Source: Gammaproteobacteria bacterium | GTDB lineage: Bacteria; Pseudomonadota; Gammaproteobacteria; Arenicellales; JAOTYS01 | Direction: 5' to 3' | NCBI GenBank assembly: GCA_029861795.1 | Contig: JAOTYS010000136.1 | Coordinates: forward strand, 1-10,381 | Length of the DNA: 10,381 bases | In this document: one piece after another, positions 8,371-10,381 of the stretch | How positions within the stretch are numbered: the stretch's first letter is position 1 | Layout: each line of letters begins with the position of its first letter | Position numbers and translations under genes: made by a program | Notes under the pieces: generated by a model | The model's database searches: none | The model's input: the letters and a program-made list of their open reading frames with translations, nothing else | Told to the model about the DNA's origin: nothing

Positions 8371-8400
8371 TTGACAGCGCGCACAGCCGGTCGGGATAAT
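8371..8400 (+). promoter_or_regulatory. Promoter for tRNA-Lys transcript
   Basis: TTGACA (8371-8376) is a perfect -35 box, and GATAAT (8395-8400) matches the -10 consensus at five of six positions, with an 18-bp spacer. The bases directly after the -10 box (GCGCCTCCCCC) form a GC-rich discriminator of the type found at stable-RNA promoters under stringent control. The predicted start near 8407 lies just before the tRNA-like copy and about 90 nt before the intact tRNA-Lys, so both would be on one transcript. Confidence 0.65.
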
Positions 8401-8417
8401 GCGCCTCCCCCGCCCTT

Positions 8418-8484
8418 GGTCTGCAAGCTCAGTCAGTAGAGCATCTGGAATTTTGCGGGTTGTCTCTTCCAACAAGAGGAGACC
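8418..8484 (+). pseudogene. Degenerate tRNA-Lys-like copy
   Basis: The D-arm segment AGCTCAGTCAGTAGAGCATC (8426-8445) matches the intact tRNA-Lys downstream except for two loop bases. Laid out as a tRNA, GGTCTGC (8418-8424) faces GGAGACC (8478-8484) with six of seven acceptor pairs, the D stem GCTC/GAGC is perfect, and TTT falls at the anticodon position. However, base 33 is A instead of the invariant T, two anticodon-stem pairs are lost, the T arm does not pair, and GAA replaces CCA at the end. It therefore looks like a decayed duplicate of tRNA-Lys lying between the promoter and the working gene. Confidence 0.55.
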
Positions 8485-8496
8485 GGAAACACACTC

Positions 8497-8572
8497 GGGC
8501 CGTTAGCTCAGTTGGTAGAGCATCTGACTTTTAATCAGGTGGTCGCAGGTTCGATCCCTGCACGGCCCACCA
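8497..8572 (+). tRNA. tRNA-Lys (UUU), CCA encoded
   Basis: The 76-nt gene folds into a complete cloverleaf. The acceptor stem GGGCCGT pairs with ACGGCCC, the D stem is GCTC/GAGC, the anticodon stem TCTGA/TCAGG closes loop CTTTTAA with anticodon TTT at 34-36, and the T stem GCAGG/CCTGC closes TTCGATC. The discriminator A is followed by genomic CCA. The anticodon reads AAA and AAG lysine codons. tRNA-Lys genes near tol-pal are known integration sites for genomic islands in Pseudomonas. Confidence 0.98.
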
Positions 8573-8603
8573 TCCCGGATGGCTCTTCGATACCACACTA
8601 TCG

Positions 8604-8623
8604 TGGTGCACTTTTGGTGCACT
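8604..8623 (+). repeat. Direct repeat TGGTGCACT x2, 11-bp phase
   Basis: TGGTGCACT occurs at 8604-8612 and again at 8615-8623, one helical turn apart, starting 32 bp after the tRNA-Lys end. Each copy contains the palindrome GTGCAC, so the pair can also form a hairpin with loop TTTTG. Phased short repeats beside a tRNA 3' end resemble integrase arm-type sites of tRNA-targeting elements, but no integrase gene is present in the window. Confidence 0.7.
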
Positions 8624-8894
8624 AGACGACAAATAACTACCAAACACGACAACTACTCCCAATAGGTTGACTGTTCTAGTGTGCTGATTGGTTTGTGGTT
8701 GTTAGTTGTGGCGTATTGTAGATTGATGCCTGAAGGAGTCTCATAATCCATTGCTGTTAGGTTCCAGGCCGCAGGGATAACAAAAAATAACAACGCCCGA
8801 AAAGGTATCCGCTTGGATCGAGACTCAATCCCTTGTAGTGGCGTAATCAGAAGGGGATACCCACCCCCACGGGGATATTGTGCGTGTGCGCTTC

Positions 8895-8937
8895 ACAGCT
8901 TTTAGTCAAGCTCATGGCTACGAGTTGAGGGAGCTGT
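8895..8937 (+). other. Composite hairpin upstream of the cyclase gene
   Basis: ACAGCT (8895-8900) pairs with AGCTGT (8932-8937). Inside, CAA-G-CTC (8907-8913) pairs with GAGTTG (8922-8927) with one bulged G. A smaller alternative stem AGCTT/AAGCT (8897-8901 and 8908-8912) competes. It may be a leader structure, a small RNA element or chance. Confidence 0.3.
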
Positions 8938-9060
8938 CGAGGAAAGTGTGGTCGAGCAGTCCGGGCAGAATGGACTGAGGCGCACTGTTTTGTCTAGGGA
9001 CATACCAGAAGAACCTGTCAGGAAAGGTGGGGGCTTCTTTTGAGCATTGCACAAAAGCAA

Positions 9061-10381
9061 ATGCCACTCTCCCCGACTGGTATCACGGTTCGCCGTTTAG
9101 TGACAATATCCAGCCCTATGGCGTATCGCGTTTCGATAGCGACAGTGACCGTACTCGGTATCGGCACCTTGGTGGGGGGCACGGTCGCGCTCGCACTTTA
9201 CTTGGGTCTTTCGAGTGCGACCGACAACACCCGCAGCCTGCTGGCAGAACAGGTCGACGATTTCATCGATTCTGTGGCGCAGCGAATTTCAGATCGCTTG
9301 GAACCGGTACTGGCCCAAGCGAGCTGGATTGCCGAGCGGGTGGAAAGCGGCGTCATCGAGCTCAATGACACACAGTCCCTCGACCCCTTCATTGTTGGCG
9401 CGCTCTCGGCGACGCCGCAGGTCACGGGGATCGCCATCGTGCATCCGGACGGTCACAGCCGTCGTTGGGGCAGAGAAGGGCCGGAGATTATCGAGGAGGA
9501 CTGGTCGAACCGACCCGAGATCATGGATTGGTTGGCAGTTGGCGCGGCCGCCACTGCGCCCGCGTGGCGCGAGCCGTTTTGGACCTACACACTCCAGGCC
9601 TATGTTCTGCTACATGACGTCGCGCTGCGCCGTGACGGTCGCTTTCTAGGAATGTTCGGTCAGGTCGTACCGATTTCGGATCTATCCGCCACGCTGGTCG
9701 AACTCACCAACGGCACCGGATTCGTACCCTTCGTTCTATATGACAAGGAGCAAGTGCTCGCGCACCCGACGTTGGTTGATGATATTCCGGCGACCACGGC
9801 GGACGAATCGCTAAGGCGACTTGACGAACTTGATGACGAGGTACTGCCACGCATCTGGTCTCCCGACAGTGACAGCCTGTTCATGCAACCTGATCTTGCA
9901 CGGACCACCGCGGTGACCGTCGACGTACAAGGGCGCGACTATGTTTTTTTATACCGTGACATCGATCTTTACGGCCCACGCCCCTGGACCATCGGTGTGT
10001 ACTTCGACTTGGAGGCCAATGACAGCACGGTCGTCGATCGCCTGTTTTTTGCGGCCGCTTCTGGGCTGGTCGTGCTCGCACTGTCGGTGCTTATCGCCGT
10101 GCTCATGGGGCGGCGCTTGAGTCAGCCCGTGCAGGCCATCGCCAGCGTTGCGCGCACCGTGAGCGAGGGGCGGTTGGCCGATGCACGCCCGTTGCCGACT
10201 AGCCTCGTGCGTGAATTCGACGAAGCAAACCGTTCGATCAATGGCATGGTCGCCGGCTTGCAGGAACGCGAGACCATCCGTAAGACCCTTGGCCGATATG
10301 TACCCGAGCAGGTGGCCAAGAATCTGCTCAGCGCAGGTGGCAAGCTCGACGTTGAGTCGGCCGAGGCAACGGTGTTGTTTT
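9061..10381 (+). CDS. Membrane class III adenylate/guanylate cyclase with periplasmic sensor and HAMP, 3' end outside window
   Basis: The frame is open to the window end, giving 440 codons from ATG 9061. There are two membrane helices (about 24-46 and 328-350) flanking a periplasmic region of about 280 residues. Its strand-rich motifs such as GIAIVHPDGHSRRWG and FVLYDKEQVLAHPTLVD resemble double-Cache sensors. A HAMP linker follows (about 350-402, RRLSQPVQAIASVARTVSEG), then RKTLGRYVPEQVA, the typical entry to a class III cyclase catalytic domain, which the window cuts just as it begins (ATVLF). Such proteins make cAMP or cGMP in response to a ligand; ligand and nucleotide cannot be told here. 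TTG at 9040, with AGGTGG 9 nt upstream, is a good alternative start, while ATG 9061 has no clear Shine-Dalgarno. Confidence 0.88.
   Translation, partial: MPLSPTGITVRRLVTISSPMAYRVSIATVTVLGIGTLVGGTVALALYLGLSSATDNTRSLLAEQVDDFIDSVAQRISDRLEPVLAQASWIAERVESGVIELNDTQSLDPFIVGALSATPQVTGIAIVHPDGHSRRWGREGPEIIEEDWSNRPEIMDWLAVGAAATAPAWREPFWTYTLQAYVLLHDVALRRDGRFLGMFGQVVPISDLSATLVELTNGTGFVPFVLYDKEQVLAHPTLVDDIPATTADESLRRLDELDDEVLPRIWSPDSDSLFMQPDLARTTAVTVDVQGRDYVFLYRDIDLYGPRPWTIGVYFDLEANDSTVVDRLFFAAASGLVVLALSVLIAVLMGRRLSQPVQAIASVARTVSEGRLADARPLPTSLVREFDEANRSINGMVAGLQERETIRKTLGRYVPEQVAKNLLSAGGKLDVESAEATVLF

Larger units (their letters stand above)
8573..9060 (+). other. Non-coding region between tRNA-Lys and cyclase gene
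   Basis: I see no convincing gene in these 488 bases. Just after the tRNA is a weak hairpin ACCAC/GTGGT (8592-8607) followed by GCACTTTT, which might end the tRNA transcript. Further on are a 7-bp inverted repeat CACTAGA/TCTAGTG (8620-8626 and 8675-8681), a 7-bp inverted repeat GGTATCC/GGATACC (8804-8810 and 8855-8861), and a composite hairpin at 8895-8937. Parts of 8625-8800 look more AT-rich than the flanking genes. Part of this could be the leader of the downstream gene; no clear promoter was found. Confidence 0.6.

Noticed and set aside
8418..8484. A second functional tRNA
   Set aside because: The T arm does not pair, base 33 is A, the anticodon stem is broken and the 3' end is GAA, so it is listed as a degenerate copy.
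9027..9649. Two overlapping + strand frames (9027-9368 and 9215-9649)
   Set aside because: They are Arg/Ser/Pro-rich shadows of the cyclase gene, whose own frame encodes clear membrane, sensor and HAMP features.
1..10381. CRISPR array, insertion sequence, or toxin/defence genes
   Set aside because: No regularly spaced repeats, transposase motifs or such gene families were seen; all substantial frames belong to housekeeping genes or the cyclase.

Overview
This window looks like chromosomal backbone of a gammaproteobacterium with moderate to moderately high GC content. The gene order yebC-ruvC-ruvA-ruvB followed by ybgC-tolQ-tolR-tolA-tolB-pal-cpoB is typical of that class, and the proteins resemble E. 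coli and Pseudomonas homologues in motifs and length. I cannot name the genus from sequence alone.

Layout, all on the + strand. Bases 1-2754 are a tightly packed recombination operon: the 3' part of yebC, then ruvC, ruvA and ruvB, with small gaps or overlaps. RuvA and RuvB form the branch-migration motor on Holliday junctions and RuvC is the resolvase. A 207-bp gap (2755-2961) with a possible promoter separates this from the second operon (2962-8261), ybgC-tolQRAB-pal-cpoB. Its products span the envelope: TolQ-TolR is the proton-driven inner-membrane motor, TolA bridges the periplasm, TolB is the periplasmic propeller, Pal is the outer-membrane lipoprotein that binds peptidoglycan, and CpoB links the system to cell-wall synthesis at the septum. 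CpoB here carries a lipobox and a long Ser/Thr/Pro linker.

Bases 8262-8572 hold a structured post-operon segment, a good stable-RNA promoter (perfect TTGACA, GATAAT, GC-rich discriminator), a decayed tRNA-Lys-like copy, and an intact tRNA-Lys(UUU) with encoded CCA. The queE/queC genes that sit between cpoB and tRNA-Lys in Pseudomonas aeruginosa are not here. Bases 8573-9060 have no recognisable gene; they contain a phased direct repeat just after the tRNA and several hairpins, compatible with an old integration scar and/or a long leader. From 9061 to the window end is the 5' part of a membrane-bound class III adenylate/guanylate cyclase with a periplasmic Cache-like sensor and a HAMP domain; the catalytic domain is cut off by the window.

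Most of the window is ordinary, well-known biology. I found no new multi-gene system. The most noteworthy spots are the duplicated and decayed tRNA-Lys behind a strong promoter, the repeat-bearing non-coding region after it, and the lipoprotein form of CpoB.
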